Source: Mycobacterium conspicuum
GTDB lineage: Bacteria > Actinomycetota > Actinomycetes > Mycobacteriales > Mycobacteriaceae
Reading direction: 5' to 3'
Assembly: GCF_010730195.1 (NCBI RefSeq)
Contig: NZ_AP022613.1
Coordinates: 2,046,001 to 2,110,000, forward strand
DNA: 64,000 nt
The translations under genes and the position numbers were made by a program. This document shows, piece by piece, positions 34,165-46,288 of the stretch (the stretch's first letter is position 1; each line of letters starts with the position of its first letter). Below the pieces are notes generated by a model. It saw only the letters and a list, made by a program, of their open reading frames with translations, was not told the origin of the DNA and searched no databases.

Positions 34165-34788
34165 GTGCTGATTTCTGAGCTGGCAGCCCGGACGAATGTC
34201 CCGGTGCCGACCATCAAGTTTTACCTGCGGGAAGGCATTTTGATGCCGGGTCGGACGGTCAGCGCTACTCGCGCCCACTACGACGAGTGGCATGCCCGCC
34301 GGATCGCCCTGATCAGAGCTTTGTCGGCGCGCGGACTCTCGATAGCACAGACGAAGTCGATCGTCGGGCTCATCGACGATCCCCAAGGGTCATTGTTCGC
34401 CACGCTGGGCGCGGCGACGGCGGCGCTGACGCCGCCCGGCGACGCTGCGGGCGACGACGATTGCCCCCGGGCGCGCGCGGCGCTTGCCGCCGTCGACTGC
34501 GTGGTGCCCGACGATCTCCCCGCGGTAGCGCAACTCGAGCGGGCCCTGGCCGATGCCGAGGCCGCCGGCCTGCCCATGACCGAGGATCGATTGCGCGCCT
34601 ACGCACCGCACGTCCGGGCCATCGCGGCCTACGACATCGAACAGATACCGGTGGAACCGGCTCCGGCGGCTTTTGAAGCGGCCATTGAGTACGCCGTGCT
34701 CGGCACCCTGCTGTACGAACCGATCCTCGCGGCGCTGCGTCGCGTCGCCCACGCTGAACAGGCCGGACGGCGCCTGGCCGACCGGTAA
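34165..34788 (+). CDS. MerR-family transcriptional regulator
   Basis: A 207-residue regulator whose first 70 residues are a MerR DNA-binding domain: 'ISELAARTNVPVPTIKFYLR' and 'ALSARGLSIAQTKSIVG'. The C-terminal 130 residues are helical, with one or two Cys ('DDCPRARAALAAVDCVV'), and do not show a known metal-binding motif; a small-molecule signal is possible. GTG 34165 is chosen as a GAGGGA site lies upstream. It is followed 10 bp later by a DUF1304 membrane gene, and a 44 bp palindrome lies upstream, so it is likely autoregulated. Confidence 0.87.
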   Translation: MLISELAARTNVPVPTIKFYLREGILMPGRTVSATRAHYDEWHARRIALIRALSARGLSIAQTKSIVGLIDDPQGSLFATLGAATAALTPPGDAAGDDDCPRARAALAAVDCVVPDDLPAVAQLERALADAEAAGLPMTEDRLRAYAPHVRAIAAYDIEQIPVEPAPAAFEAAIEYAVLGTLLYEPILAALRRVAHAEQAGRRLADR

Positions 34789-34798
34789 TGTCACCACG

Positions 34799-35185
34799 AT
34801 GATCACCGCCGCGCTGATATTCGCTGGGCTGGCCGCTTTGCTGCACGTCTACATCTTCACGATGGAGTCGTTCACCTGGACCTCGCCGCGAACGCGTAAG
34901 ACGTTCGGCACCACCCCCGAGGAAGCCGAGACCACCAAACTGCTGGCCTTCAACCAGGGCTTCTACAACCTGTTTTTGGCGATCGTCGCGGGCATCGGCA
35001 TCGTCGGAATAGTCATGGGGCACAAGACCGTTGGAGCCGCGCTCATCTTCGCCGGCGTGGGGTCGATGGCGGCGGCCGCGGTCGTGCTGCTGCTCTCGTC
35101 GCCGGATAAGGCGCGGTCGGCGTTGATCCAGGGCACGTTCCCGGCGATCGCGACCGTCCTGCTGGCCGTGGGGCTGCTTCCTTAA
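34799..35185 (+). CDS. DUF1304 membrane protein
   Basis: A 128-residue DUF1304 protein with four helices: 'ALIFAGLAALLHVYIFTME', 'FYNLFLAIVAGIGIVGIVMG', 'AALIFAGVGSMAAAAVVLLL' and 'GTFPAIATVLLAVGLLP'. 'FNQGFYNLFLA' is the conserved family motif after helix 1. Its function is unknown. It lies 10 bp behind the MerR gene and is probably in the same transcript. Confidence 0.87.
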   Translation: MITAALIFAGLAALLHVYIFTMESFTWTSPRTRKTFGTTPEEAETTKLLAFNQGFYNLFLAIVAGIGIVGIVMGHKTVGAALIFAGVGSMAAAAVVLLLSSPDKARSALIQGTFPAIATVLLAVGLLP

Positions 35186-35288
35186 GTATTTGAATACTGC
35201 GATCGCCGAGTTCGCTACTGCACTTCCGCGATTAGCGGCCATCTCATCCCGCGAGCGCTGACAATGACAGCTGTCTGAGGAGGCAGCG

Positions 35289-38028
<2,740 letters not shown>

Positions 38029-38105
38029 GCGAGCGATTACATCCCGAAAGGCCCGGGTACCCGGTGCCCTGCCGGTGCGACCGGCATCTACCAAGGAGAG
38101 ATGTG

Positions 38106-38828
38106 ATGACAAACTCGCCAAATGACCGCGTTTACGGGCTGCGTATGCCGCGCTCCCGCGGTTCGGTTAGCGGATTGCTCCTGGTCATCCTGGGTGCTTG
38201 GGGGGCTTTGATCCCGTTCGTCGGTCCCCACTTCAATTTCGCCTGTACGCCCAATCGCGATTGGGCGTGGACCACGGCGCGGGGCTGGCTGGAGGTGTTC
38301 CCGGGAATCGCCGCCGTGCTGGGAGGCCTGCTGCTGCTCGTCACCGCGAATCGCGCCGTGGCGATGTTCGGCGGTTGGCTCGCCGTGCTCGGCGGCGCGT
38401 GGTTTGTGGTGGGCGGGCAGTTCGCCCCGGTGCTGCGCATCGGGACGGTCGGAGATCCGATCGCGACCACCGAGCGCAAGCGGGCGCTGCTCGAGGTCGC
38501 GTACTTCTCCGGTCTGGGCGCGCTGATCGTGTTCCTGGGCGGGATCGCCCTGTCCCGGCTTGCGGTCCGAATGGCCCGCGACGTCCAGCCGGTCGAGCCG
38601 CGACCGGCCCTGGTATCCGCGGGACCGGCGCCCGCCGAGCGTCAGTACGTGGCGGCCGCGGACGAGTCGCCCGAGGTGTCGTCGAGCGCCATCACCAGGC
38701 CGCGGGTCGGCAATGTCAGGCCGACGCAGGCGGCGCCGCAGGCCCGGTCGGGCTGGCGCGGCGGCTTCCGCCGGGACCGGGCGCCCGCGCAGTCCAACGC
38801 CTACCTGCGCTGGCCGCACCCGCAGTAG
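38106..38828 (+). CDS. Membrane protein, paralogue of the product at 32967
   Basis: A 240-residue protein with four membrane helices in the same order as the product at 32967: 'GLLLVILGAWGALIPFVG', 'FPGIAAVLGGLLLLV', 'MFGGWLAVLGGAWFVVGGQF' and 'SGLGALIVFLGGIALSRLAV'. 'MPRSRGSVSGLLL' matches its counterpart. The hydrophilic C-terminal tail (about 75 residues, Arg/Pro-rich) is longer and unrelated. AAGGAGA precedes ATG 38106. The role is unknown; placement right after PE_PGRS genes could mean a link to the cell envelope. Confidence 0.82.
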   Translation: MTNSPNDRVYGLRMPRSRGSVSGLLLVILGAWGALIPFVGPHFNFACTPNRDWAWTTARGWLEVFPGIAAVLGGLLLLVTANRAVAMFGGWLAVLGGAWFVVGGQFAPVLRIGTVGDPIATTERKRALLEVAYFSGLGALIVFLGGIALSRLAVRMARDVQPVEPRPALVSAGPAPAERQYVAAADESPEVSSSAITRPRVGNVRPTQAAPQARSGWRGGFRRDRAPAQSNAYLRWPHPQ

Positions 38829-38852
38829 TCTCCGCGTCTGCTCAGCACTACA

Positions 38853-41800
38853 TCAGAGCAGTCCGAGCAGTCGCAGATCGCTGACATACTTGGCGATGAT
38901 CTGCGGCGTGATGTGCGGAATATCTTTGTCCGGGCCGACTTTCGCGTCCTGCACCGCCGCGCGGAACCGGTCGGTCGGCGCCATCGAACCGTTGATCGGC
39001 GGCTGCGGCTTCTGATAGTTGTGCAGCAGCGGCAAAAGCGAAGCGTTGCGCTGCTTTTCGGGCAGCCCGCGCAGGGCGCCCTCGAACCGCGACAGCCAGT
39101 CGCCGTAGTCGGCGATCCGCTGGATCGCGTTGCCCGCGTCCACCAGCCAGTCCACGAACTCGTCCATCCCGATGCCGTCGTCGTACGGGTTCATCACGTG
39201 GTACGTCTGGAACCCGTCCCCGTTCCGCGCGCCCAGGGTGGCGATGGCCTCGGCGATGAATTCCACTGGCAGACCGTCGTAGTGGGCTCGCTGCCGGTTA
39301 CCGTCCGCGTCCAACTCGTAGAACGAACCGGGTGCGATGCCGGTGGCGACGAGGCTCAGCATCATCCGGGTGAACATGTCCGGCACGTTGAGCTGACCCG
39401 CGTACGTGGTGTCGGCCAGGATCATGTCGCAGCGGAACACCGCAACCGGCAGGCCGCACAGGTCGTGGGCCTCGCGCAGCAGCACCTCGCCGGCCCACTT
39501 GCTGTTGCCGTAGCCGTTGGCGTAGCTGTCGTTGATCGCCCGCGTCGCGCTGATCTGCCGGACGTCGGCGTCCTCGGTGAACTCACCCGGCTTGATCTGG
39601 TCGCCCACCCCGATCGTCGACACGTAGGTGTACGGCTTTTGCTTGCCGGTCAACGCAATTCGGATCAGCTCGGCGGTGCCCAGCGCGTTGGGGCCGAACA
39701 GCTCGCTGTACGGCAGCACGTGGTTCACCAGCGCGGCCGGGTCGACGATCAGGTCGACGGTGTCGGCCAACCGCTGCCAGGTCTGTGCGTCCAGGCCGAG
39801 GTTCGCCTCGCCCTTGTCGCCGGCGAGCACCTCGAGGTGGTCGGCGGCCAGTTCCCGGTAGTGGGCCAGCAGCTTGGCGTCCCCGCTATCGAACGTGTTG
39901 TCCAGCCGGGCGCGCGCGTCCTCGTCCGACTTGGCACGCACCAGGGCGATGACCTTGCCGTCGACCAGGTCCATCCGTTCCAGCCACTCCAGGGCCAGGT
40001 AGCGGCCCAGGAATCCCGTTGCGCCGGTGAGCAATACGGTTTGTACTTCGCGGGCCGGCCCGGGCAGGCCGGGGGCCGCGGCCAGCGTCGCGGCATCGAT
40101 GAACTTGTCCAGCGTGAGGTCGCTCGCATGCACCTCCACCGCGTCGCGTCCGTGCACCGAGGCAAAGGACGGCCGCTTGCTGCCCTGCCGCTCGCCGTCG
40201 ATGTAGTCGGCGATGGCCGCCAGGTCGTTGGCCGGGCTGGTGATCACGCCGACGGGCACGTCGATGTCGAAGATCTCGTGCAGCAGGTTACCGAATGTCA
40301 ACGCGGACAACGAATCTCCACCCAAATCGGTGAAGTGCGCGTCGGGCGACAGGTCGGTGCTCGCGGTGCCCAGCAGGGCGGCCGCGGCCCGGCTGACCGT
40401 CTGCAGCACCGGAGCGTCGGCTCCGCTGCGGCGCAGTTCGCTCAGCTCGTTGGCCTGGCCTTCGGCCAAGTCGGCGTAGAGCTGTTCGAGGCGTTCGCCG
40501 TAGTGCGCCTTGAGCTTCGGCCAGGCCAGCTTGCGGATGCCGGTGAGCAGACCGTTCTCCAGCGTGAAAGGCGTTGTCTCCACGATGAAGTCGCGAGGCA
40601 CCTCGTAGGACTGCAGGCCGGTTGCCTTCGCCACGTCCTGCAGCGAGTCGGCGATCGCCGGCTTGAGCGCGTCGGAATCGAAGCGCGCCAACGCTTCTTC
40701 GGTGGGCACCACGACCGCCAGCAGGTAGGGGTGCGCGCTGTTGCCGTAGACGTAGATCTGCCGGACCAACGGGCTGTTGCCGAACGCCGCCTCCAGCTTG
40801 GCGACGGTGACGAACTCGCCCTGCGCCAGCTTCAGCACGTTGTTGCGGCGGTCGACGTAGACCACCTTGTTGGGCGCGACCTCGGCGACGACGTCGCCGG
40901 TGCGGTAGAACCCGTCCTCGTCGAAAACGCCGGCGGTGGTTTCGGGGCGCTTGTAGTAGCCGGGGAACATGTTCTCGGTCTTGAGCAGCAACTCACCGCG
41001 CGGATACGGACGATCGGTGGCGAAGTAGCCCAGATCGGGGACATCGGCCAGCTTGTAGTCGATCACCGGTGGGCGCTGAAACTCGCCGTCGAACAGCACC
41101 ATGCCGGCTTCGGTGGAGCCGTAGCCGTCCAGCAGGTGCATGTCGAGCAGCTCCTCGACCCAGGTCTTCAGCTCGGGGGAGGTGGGCGCCGAGCCCGTCA
41201 TCGCGAAGATGAACCGGCCGCCGAGCTGGTACTGGCGCATGTCGTTCATGACCCGGGCCGGGTCGTCGCCGCGGTCCACCTGGCGCAGGTACTCGCCGTG
41301 CAGGGTCTCCCAGATGCGCGGCACGAAGTTCATCTCGGTGGGCCGCACCAGTTCGAGGTCCTCGAGCAGCGTCGACAGGTCGCTGCGGGCGGCGAAGTAC
41401 GCGGTGCCGCCGTTGCCCAGCGAGCCGTACAGGATGCCGCGCCCCATCACGTGGCTCATCGGCATGAAGTTAAGCGTGATCGATGCGGCGGTTTCGCCGA
41501 ACCAGTTGCGGCTCGACCGGCACCACATCTTGCCGACGTTGCGCCGCGGATACATCGCGCCCTTGGGCGCGCCGGTGCTGCCGGAGGTGTAGATCAACAG
41601 GGCCAGCTCGTCGTCGGCGACGTCCGCCGCGGGCGCCTCGGGCAGCGTCTTGCCGCGTTCGAGCGCCTCGGCCAGCGTCTCGACGGGCACCGCGGCCTCG
41701 GCCAGCCGCGCGCGGGCGCTTTCCACGGCCTCGCGCTCGTCGTCGACCTCGGGGTGGTAGTCGAACACGATGACCTTACGGACCATGGCGGCCTGATGCT

Positions 41801-42341
41801 CGCCGCCCAGAATCAGCTCGACGGCATCGGGCAGCTGGTGCACGCTGGCCGCAAACGCGGTGGGCTCGGTCTCGGTCACGATCGGCTGCAGCCCCGCGAT
41901 CGCCGCGCTCGTCTGCAGCGGCACCGCCACGGCGCCGATCCGACCGAGGGCGATGTCGATGGTGGTGAAGTCGACGCTGTTGAAACCCAGAGCGGCGACC
42001 CGGTCACCCACCCGCACCCCGTCCTGGGCCAGGGCGCGCGCCACGGCGTCGACGCGTTCGCCCAGTTCACGGTAGGTGATGGTGTCGAAGCGGGGGAGCA
42101 GCCCCAGCACGGTGCGGCCGGTCTTGGGGTCCTTGAAGAACTCGACGGCGCGCTGCCCCAGGGCGGGGCGGTCCACGTACCCGTCCAGCACGGTCGAAAC
42201 GATCTGCGGCAGTCGCAGTCCAGGCTGTCCCAGGGCGGCGGCAACCGCCGGGTCGGGCCGGGCTGCGGCGAACTGTGGGTCGTTAGCGGTCAGGTCCTCG
42301 ATGCGGCGTTCGAGCCGCTCTTCACGAGTAGAAGTCGACAT
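38853..42341 (-). CDS. car: Carboxylic acid reductase (fadD9 locus)
   Basis: A 1162-residue three-domain enzyme. The adenylation domain (about 1-640) has 'LLIYTSGSTGAPKGAMYPR' and 'DGYGSTEAGMV'; the carrier domain has the phosphopantetheine Ser677 in 'LGGDSLSAL'; the reductase domain (from about 765) has 'LTGATGFLGRYLA' for NADPH and the Tyr/Lys pair in 'YGNSKWAG'. It activates carboxylates with ATP and reduces them to aldehydes; it needs phosphopantetheinylation. Length and N-terminus 'MSTSTREERLERRIEDL' agree with mycobacterial CARs. AAGGAAC precedes ATG 42341. It is annotated FadD9 (Rv2590) in M. tuberculosis. Confidence 0.95.
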   Translation of the reverse strand: MSTSTREERLERRIEDLTANDPQFAAARPDPAVAAALGQPGLRLPQIVSTVLDGYVDRPALGQRAVEFFKDPKTGRTVLGLLPRFDTITYRELGERVDAVARALAQDGVRVGDRVAALGFNSVDFTTIDIALGRIGAVAVPLQTSAAIAGLQPIVTETEPTAFAASVHQLPDAVELILGGEHQAAMVRKVIVFDYHPEVDDEREAVESARARLAEAAVPVETLAEALERGKTLPEAPAADVADDELALLIYTSGSTGAPKGAMYPRRNVGKMWCRSSRNWFGETAASITLNFMPMSHVMGRGILYGSLGNGGTAYFAARSDLSTLLEDLELVRPTEMNFVPRIWETLHGEYLRQVDRGDDPARVMNDMRQYQLGGRFIFAMTGSAPTSPELKTWVEELLDMHLLDGYGSTEAGMVLFDGEFQRPPVIDYKLADVPDLGYFATDRPYPRGELLLKTENMFPGYYKRPETTAGVFDEDGFYRTGDVVAEVAPNKVVYVDRRNNVLKLAQGEFVTVAKLEAAFGNSPLVRQIYVYGNSAHPYLLAVVVPTEEALARFDSDALKPAIADSLQDVAKATGLQSYEVPRDFIVETTPFTLENGLLTGIRKLAWPKLKAHYGERLEQLYADLAEGQANELSELRRSGADAPVLQTVSRAAAALLGTASTDLSPDAHFTDLGGDSLSALTFGNLLHEIFDIDVPVGVITSPANDLAAIADYIDGERQGSKRPSFASVHGRDAVEVHASDLTLDKFIDAATLAAAPGLPGPAREVQTVLLTGATGFLGRYLALEWLERMDLVDGKVIALVRAKSDEDARARLDNTFDSGDAKLLAHYRELAADHLEVLAGDKGEANLGLDAQTWQRLADTVDLIVDPAALVNHVLPYSELFGPNALGTAELIRIALTGKQKPYTYVSTIGVGDQIKPGEFTEDADVRQISATRAINDSYANGYGNSKWAGEVLLREAHDLCGLPVAVFRCDMILADTTYAGQLNVPDMFTRMMLSLVATGIAPGSFYELDADGNRQRAHYDGLPVEFIAEAIATLGARNGDGFQTYHVMNPYDDGIGMDEFVDWLVDAGNAIQRIADYGDWLSRFEGALRGLPEKQRNASLLPLLHNYQKPQPPINGSMAPTDRFRAAVQDAKVGPDKDIPHITPQIIAKYVSDLRLLGLL

Positions 42342-42472
42342 GACAGTTCCTTGCATAACTGAGAAGTTGAAGATTGCTCGCGCCACACTGCGCTGATGGA
42401 TAAAACGTTAGCGAAACTAAAGGTATTCCTCAATGAGGTTCTTCTGCCGAAGGGCTGTGAGATCGCCCACCC

Positions 42473-42532
42473 GCCGAGCGTGAACTAACGGCGAAAAAAG
42501 CGCCGCGGCGTCGCCGTGGCGTCACGCTCGGC
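42473..42532. repeat. 60 bp intergenic element with 11 bp terminal inverted repeats
   Basis: GCCGAGCGTGA (42473-42483) and TCACGCTCGGC (42522-42532) are exact reverse complements; the inner part holds a further hairpin (GGCG...CGCC with an A-run). Length and terminal sequence equal those of 26649-26708. It starts 8 bp from the gabT stop, between gabT and car, both on the minus strand. Confidence 0.65.
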
Positions 42533-42540
42533 GCAGGCAG

Positions 42541-43881
42541 CTACAGCTCGCCCAGCAGCCCGGCCAGCACGTCGAGACCCTCGGCCAGCAGCTCGTCGCT
42601 GATGGTCAGCGGGGGCAGCAGCCGGATGACGTTGCCGAACATGCCGCAGGTCAGGATGACCACGCCGGCCGCGTGGGCCGCGGCGGCCAACTTCAGCGTC
42701 AACTCGGGGTCGGGGTCGGCGGTGCCCGATTTCACCAGCTCGACGGCGATCATGGCGCCGCGGCCGCGCACGTCGCCGATCCGGTCGTCGCTGGACTGCA
42801 GCCGGGACAGCCGCTCGACGATGAGCCGTTCGATCTGCCGGCCCCGCTCGATCAGGCCGTCGCGCTCGATGGTCTCGATGGTGGCCAGCGCCGCCGCACA
42901 CGCGACCGGATTGCCGCCGAACGTGCCGCCCAGGCCGCTGACGTGCGGGGCATCCATGATCTCGGCGCGCCCCGTCACCGAGGACAGCGGCAGCCCGTCG
43001 GCGATGCCCTTGGCGATACACATCAGGTCGGGCTCGATACCTTCGTGCTCGCAGGCGAACCAGGCGCCGGTGCGCGCGAACCCGGACTGCACCTCGTCGG
43101 CGACGAACACCACGTTGTTCTTGCGGCACCAGTCCAGCAGCGCGGGCAGGAACCCCTCGGCCGGGACGATGAAACCGCCTTCGCCCGAGATCGGCTCGAT
43201 GATGACGGCGGCCAGATTGTCGGCCCCGACCTGCTTCTCGATGAAGCCGATGGTCCGCGCGGCGGCCTTCTCCCCGTCGCTGCCCAGTTCCTTGTCGAGC
43301 AGCCCGTCCCGATAGGGGTAGGACAGCGGCGCCCGGTAGATCTCCGGGGCGAACGGGCCGAACCCGCTCTTGTAAGGCATGGACTTGGCGGTGAGCGCCA
43401 TCGCCAGGTTGGTGCGGCCGTGGTAGGCGTGGTCGAACGCGACGACGGCGGTCTTGCGGGTGTAGGAGCGCGCGACCTTGATGGCGTTCTCGACGGCCTC
43501 GGCGCCGGAGTTGAACAACACCGAGCGCTTCTCGCCGGAGCCCGGGGTGATCCGATTGAGCTCTTCGGCGACGGCGACGTACTCCTCGTACGGCGTCACC
43601 ATGAAACAGGTGTGGGTGAATTCGGCCACCTGGGTGCGCACCGCTTCCACCACCCGGGGCGACGAGTTGCCGATCGTGGTGACGGCGATGCCCGAGCCCA
43701 GGTCGATGAGCCGGTTGCCGTCGACGTCCTCGATGATCCCGCCGCCGGCGCGGGCCACGTACACCGGCAGGGTCACGCCCACGCCCCGCGACACCGCCGC
43801 GACCCGGCGCTTGTTGAGTTCCAGCGATGCGGGACCTGGGATTTCGGTGACCAGCTGGCGACTCTGCTCGAGGCTGGCCAC
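42541..43881 (-). CDS. gabT: 4-aminobutyrate aminotransferase
   Basis: A 446-residue class III PLP aminotransferase. PLP contacts are visible in 'FNSGAEAVENAIK', 'HAYHGRT', 'VVFVADEVQSGFARTG' (Asp/Gln) and the Schiff-base Lys in 'CIAKGIADGLPLSS'; the more usual GG after IA is DG here. It converts 4-aminobutyrate and 2-oxoglutarate to succinate semialdehyde and glutamate. GTG 43881 follows a strong GAGGAGG site. It is transcribed in the same direction as car, 199 bp apart, and diverges from yajC across 122 bp. Confidence 0.93.
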   Translation of the reverse strand: MASLEQSRQLVTEIPGPASLELNKRRVAAVSRGVGVTLPVYVARAGGGIIEDVDGNRLIDLGSGIAVTTIGNSSPRVVEAVRTQVAEFTHTCFMVTPYEEYVAVAEELNRITPGSGEKRSVLFNSGAEAVENAIKVARSYTRKTAVVAFDHAYHGRTNLAMALTAKSMPYKSGFGPFAPEIYRAPLSYPYRDGLLDKELGSDGEKAAARTIGFIEKQVGADNLAAVIIEPISGEGGFIVPAEGFLPALLDWCRKNNVVFVADEVQSGFARTGAWFACEHEGIEPDLMCIAKGIADGLPLSSVTGRAEIMDAPHVSGLGGTFGGNPVACAAALATIETIERDGLIERGRQIERLIVERLSRLQSSDDRIGDVRGRGAMIAVELVKSGTADPDPELTLKLAAAAHAAGVVILTCGMFGNVIRLLPPLTISDELLAEGLDVLAGLLGEL

Positions 43882-44003
43882 TGCATCCTCCTCACCGCGG
43901 CGCGCCCCTCGCATCGCGGTTTAAAGCCTAGCCTCCGAAATCGTCGGCAGCGCGTCCCAACCGGGTCGTCTGCTGCCGCCCGCGGCCTGCCAGACTGGAC
44001 GCC

Positions 44004-44381
44004 ATGGAGAGTTTGGTCTTGTTCCTGCCGTTCCTGCTCATCATGGGTGGGTTTATGTACTTCGCATCGCGCCGGCAGAAGCGCGCGATGCAGGCCACCA
44101 TCGACCTGCACGACTCGCTGCGGCCGGGCGACCGCGTGCACACCACCTCGGGCCTGGAGGCCACCGTCACCGCGATCACCGACGACACCGTCGATTTGGA
44201 GATCGCGCCCGGTGTGGTGACCACGTGGATGAAGCTGGCGATCCGCGACAAGATGCTGCCGGATGTCGGTGAGGACTTCGTGGAATACGACGATGACTAC
44301 GACGAAGACGAGGCCGACGAGTTGGACGCGGCCGACGCCGACGACGCCGGCCACGAGAGTCGCGCCACCAAGGAACTCTGA
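44004..44381 (+). CDS. yajC: Preprotein translocase subunit YajC
   Basis: A 125-residue YajC with one N-terminal membrane helix ('LVLFLPFLLIMGGFMYFASR'), the conserved 'RPGDRVHTTSGLEATVTAI' and 'VVTTWMKLAIRDKM'. A very acidic tail ('EYDDDYDEDEADELDAAD') follows, longer than in E. coli. It associates with SecDF and the SecYEG holotranslocon. It begins the yajC-secD-secF cluster; secD starts 94 bp after its stop. Confidence 0.93.
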   Translation: MESLVLFLPFLLIMGGFMYFASRRQKRAMQATIDLHDSLRPGDRVHTTSGLEATVTAITDDTVDLEIAPGVVTTWMKLAIRDKMLPDVGEDFVEYDDDYDEDEADELDAADADDAGHESRATKEL

Positions 44382-44475
44382 CCGGGAACCCGCTGGGCCG
44401 CGCGTGCGCGGCGCGCGCAACCGCGACACGTAGGCTCTGTCGGGGAAAACCGATTCTCAAGGAGATACAAGGAAC

Positions 44476-46284
44476 GTGGCATCGTCTTCGGCGCCGGTGC
44501 GTCCTGCCCGCTACCTGTCGGTGTTCCTGGTCCTACTCATCGGCGTCTACCTGCTGGTGTTTCTCACCGGGGACAAGCACGCGCGCCCCAAGCTCGGGAT
44601 CGATTTGCAGGGCGGCACCCGCGTCACCCTGACCGCCCGCACGCCGGACGGCTCGCGGCCCAGCCGCGACTCGCTGGCGCAGGCCCAGCAGATCATCAGC
44701 GCGCGCGTCAACGGGCTGGGCGTTTCCGGGTCGGAGGTGGTCGTCGACGGCGACAACCTGGTGATCACCGTGCCCGGAAACGACGGCAACGAGGCCCGCA
44801 ACCTCGGCCAGACCGCGCGGCTGTACATCCGGCCGGTGATCCAGGCGGTTCCCGCGCAAAACCCGGAGGCACCCAAGCCCGAGCCGCAGCCGCCCGCCGC
44901 GCCGGCGCCCGGTGCCCCCGCGCCCGGTGGCCCCGCGCCCGGCGCCGGACCCGCCCCGACGGGCCAGCCGGCGCCGCCGCCGGCCGGCCAGCCGACCCCG
45001 CCACCGCCCGCCCAACCGAGGCCCTACCCGGAGGAACCCACCCCGGCACCCAGCCCGCCGCCCAGTCCCGCCCCAAGCCCGGCGCCCAGTCCCGCTCCGC
45101 CCGCGGGCCAGGCGCCCCCGGGCGAGCCGCCGGCCGATGTGCCCGCGCCCCCGGATCCGCGCAAGGATCTCGCCGAGCGCATCGCCGCAGAGAAGAAGTG
45201 GCGACAGAGCACCCGCCAGGGCATCCAATTCCTCGCCCTGCAATACCAGGCCACACTGTGCGGCAAGGACGACATCCTGGCTGGCAACGACGACCCGGCC
45301 CTGCCCCTGGTTACCTGCTCGCAGGACCATAAGGCCGCCTACCTGCTCGGGCCGTCGATCATCAGCGGCGACCAGATCCAGGACGCGACGTCGGGCCTGA
45401 ACCAACGCGGTGTCGGCTACGTCGTCGATCTGCAGTTCAAGCCGGCCGCGGCCAATGTCTGGGCCGACTACACCGCCGCCCATGTCGGTGAGCAGACCGC
45501 CTTCACCCTGGACTCGCAGGTGGTCAGCGCCCCGCGCATCAACGAAGCGATTCCCGGCGGCCGCACCCAGATCAGCGGCGGCGATCCGCCGTTCAGCGCC
45601 GCAACCGCGCGGCAGCTGGCCAACGTCCTGAAGTACGGTTCGTTGCCGCTGTCCTTCGAAGCCTCGGAAGCCCAAACCGTCTCGGCGACACTGGGTTTGA
45701 CGTCGCTGCGGGCGGGTCTGATCGCGGGCGGAATCGGGTTGATCCTGGTGCTGCTGTATTCGTTGTTCTACTACCGGGCGCTCGGACTGCTCACGGCGTT
45801 GTCGTTAATCTGTTCGGGCGCAATGGTTTTCGCGATCCTGGTGCTGCTGGGTAGATACATCAACTACACCCTGGACCTCGCGGGCATCGCGGGCTTGATC
45901 ATCGGCATCGGCACCACCGCCGACTCGTTCGTGGTGTTCTTCGAACGCATCAAAGACGAGATCCGGGAAGGCCGTTCGTTCCGCTCGGCGGTGCCGCGGG
46001 GTTGGGTGCGGGCCCGCAAGACCATCGTGTCGGGCAACGCCGTGACCTTCCTGGCCGCCGCCGTGCTGTACTTCCTGGCGATCGGTCAGGTGAAGGGCTT
46101 CGCGTTCACCCTCGGTCTGACCACGATCCTCGACCTGGTGGTGGTGTTCCTGGTGACCTGGCCGCTGGTGTACCTGGCGTCCAAGAATCCGACGATGGCG
46201 AAGCCGGCGTTCAACGGCCTGGGGGCCGTCCAGCAGGTTGCGCGCGAACGCCGGGCGGCCGCCTCCACGACGGGACGGGGGTAA
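44476..46284 (+). CDS. secD: Protein translocase subunit SecD
   Basis: A 602-residue membrane protein. Helix 1 ('YLSVFLVLLIGVYLLVFLTG') is followed by 'LGIDLQGGTRVTLTAR', the periplasmic P1 region and five C-terminal helices carrying 'GIGTTADSFVVFFERIKDE' (RND-type proton-path residues). Residues about 125-230 are an extremely Pro/Ala-rich spacer inside P1, as in other mycobacteria but long. It uses the proton motive force with SecF to complete Sec export. AAGGAGA precedes GTG 44476, chosen over later codons. Confidence 0.95.
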   Translation: MASSSAPVRPARYLSVFLVLLIGVYLLVFLTGDKHARPKLGIDLQGGTRVTLTARTPDGSRPSRDSLAQAQQIISARVNGLGVSGSEVVVDGDNLVITVPGNDGNEARNLGQTARLYIRPVIQAVPAQNPEAPKPEPQPPAAPAPGAPAPGGPAPGAGPAPTGQPAPPPAGQPTPPPPAQPRPYPEEPTPAPSPPPSPAPSPAPSPAPPAGQAPPGEPPADVPAPPDPRKDLAERIAAEKKWRQSTRQGIQFLALQYQATLCGKDDILAGNDDPALPLVTCSQDHKAAYLLGPSIISGDQIQDATSGLNQRGVGYVVDLQFKPAAANVWADYTAAHVGEQTAFTLDSQVVSAPRINEAIPGGRTQISGGDPPFSAATARQLANVLKYGSLPLSFEASEAQTVSATLGLTSLRAGLIAGGIGLILVLLYSLFYYRALGLLTALSLICSGAMVFAILVLLGRYINYTLDLAGIAGLIIGIGTTADSFVVFFERIKDEIREGRSFRSAVPRGWVRARKTIVSGNAVTFLAAAVLYFLAIGQVKGFAFTLGLTTILDLVVVFLVTWPLVYLASKNPTMAKPAFNGLGAVQQVARERRAAASTTGRG

Positions 46285-46288
46285 CGCC

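Noticed and set aside
38913..42362. Very long open frame (1149 codons) antisense to carboxylic acid reductase
   Set aside because: It mirrors the codon structure of car, shows no family motifs and has no ribosome site; high GC keeps antisense frames open.
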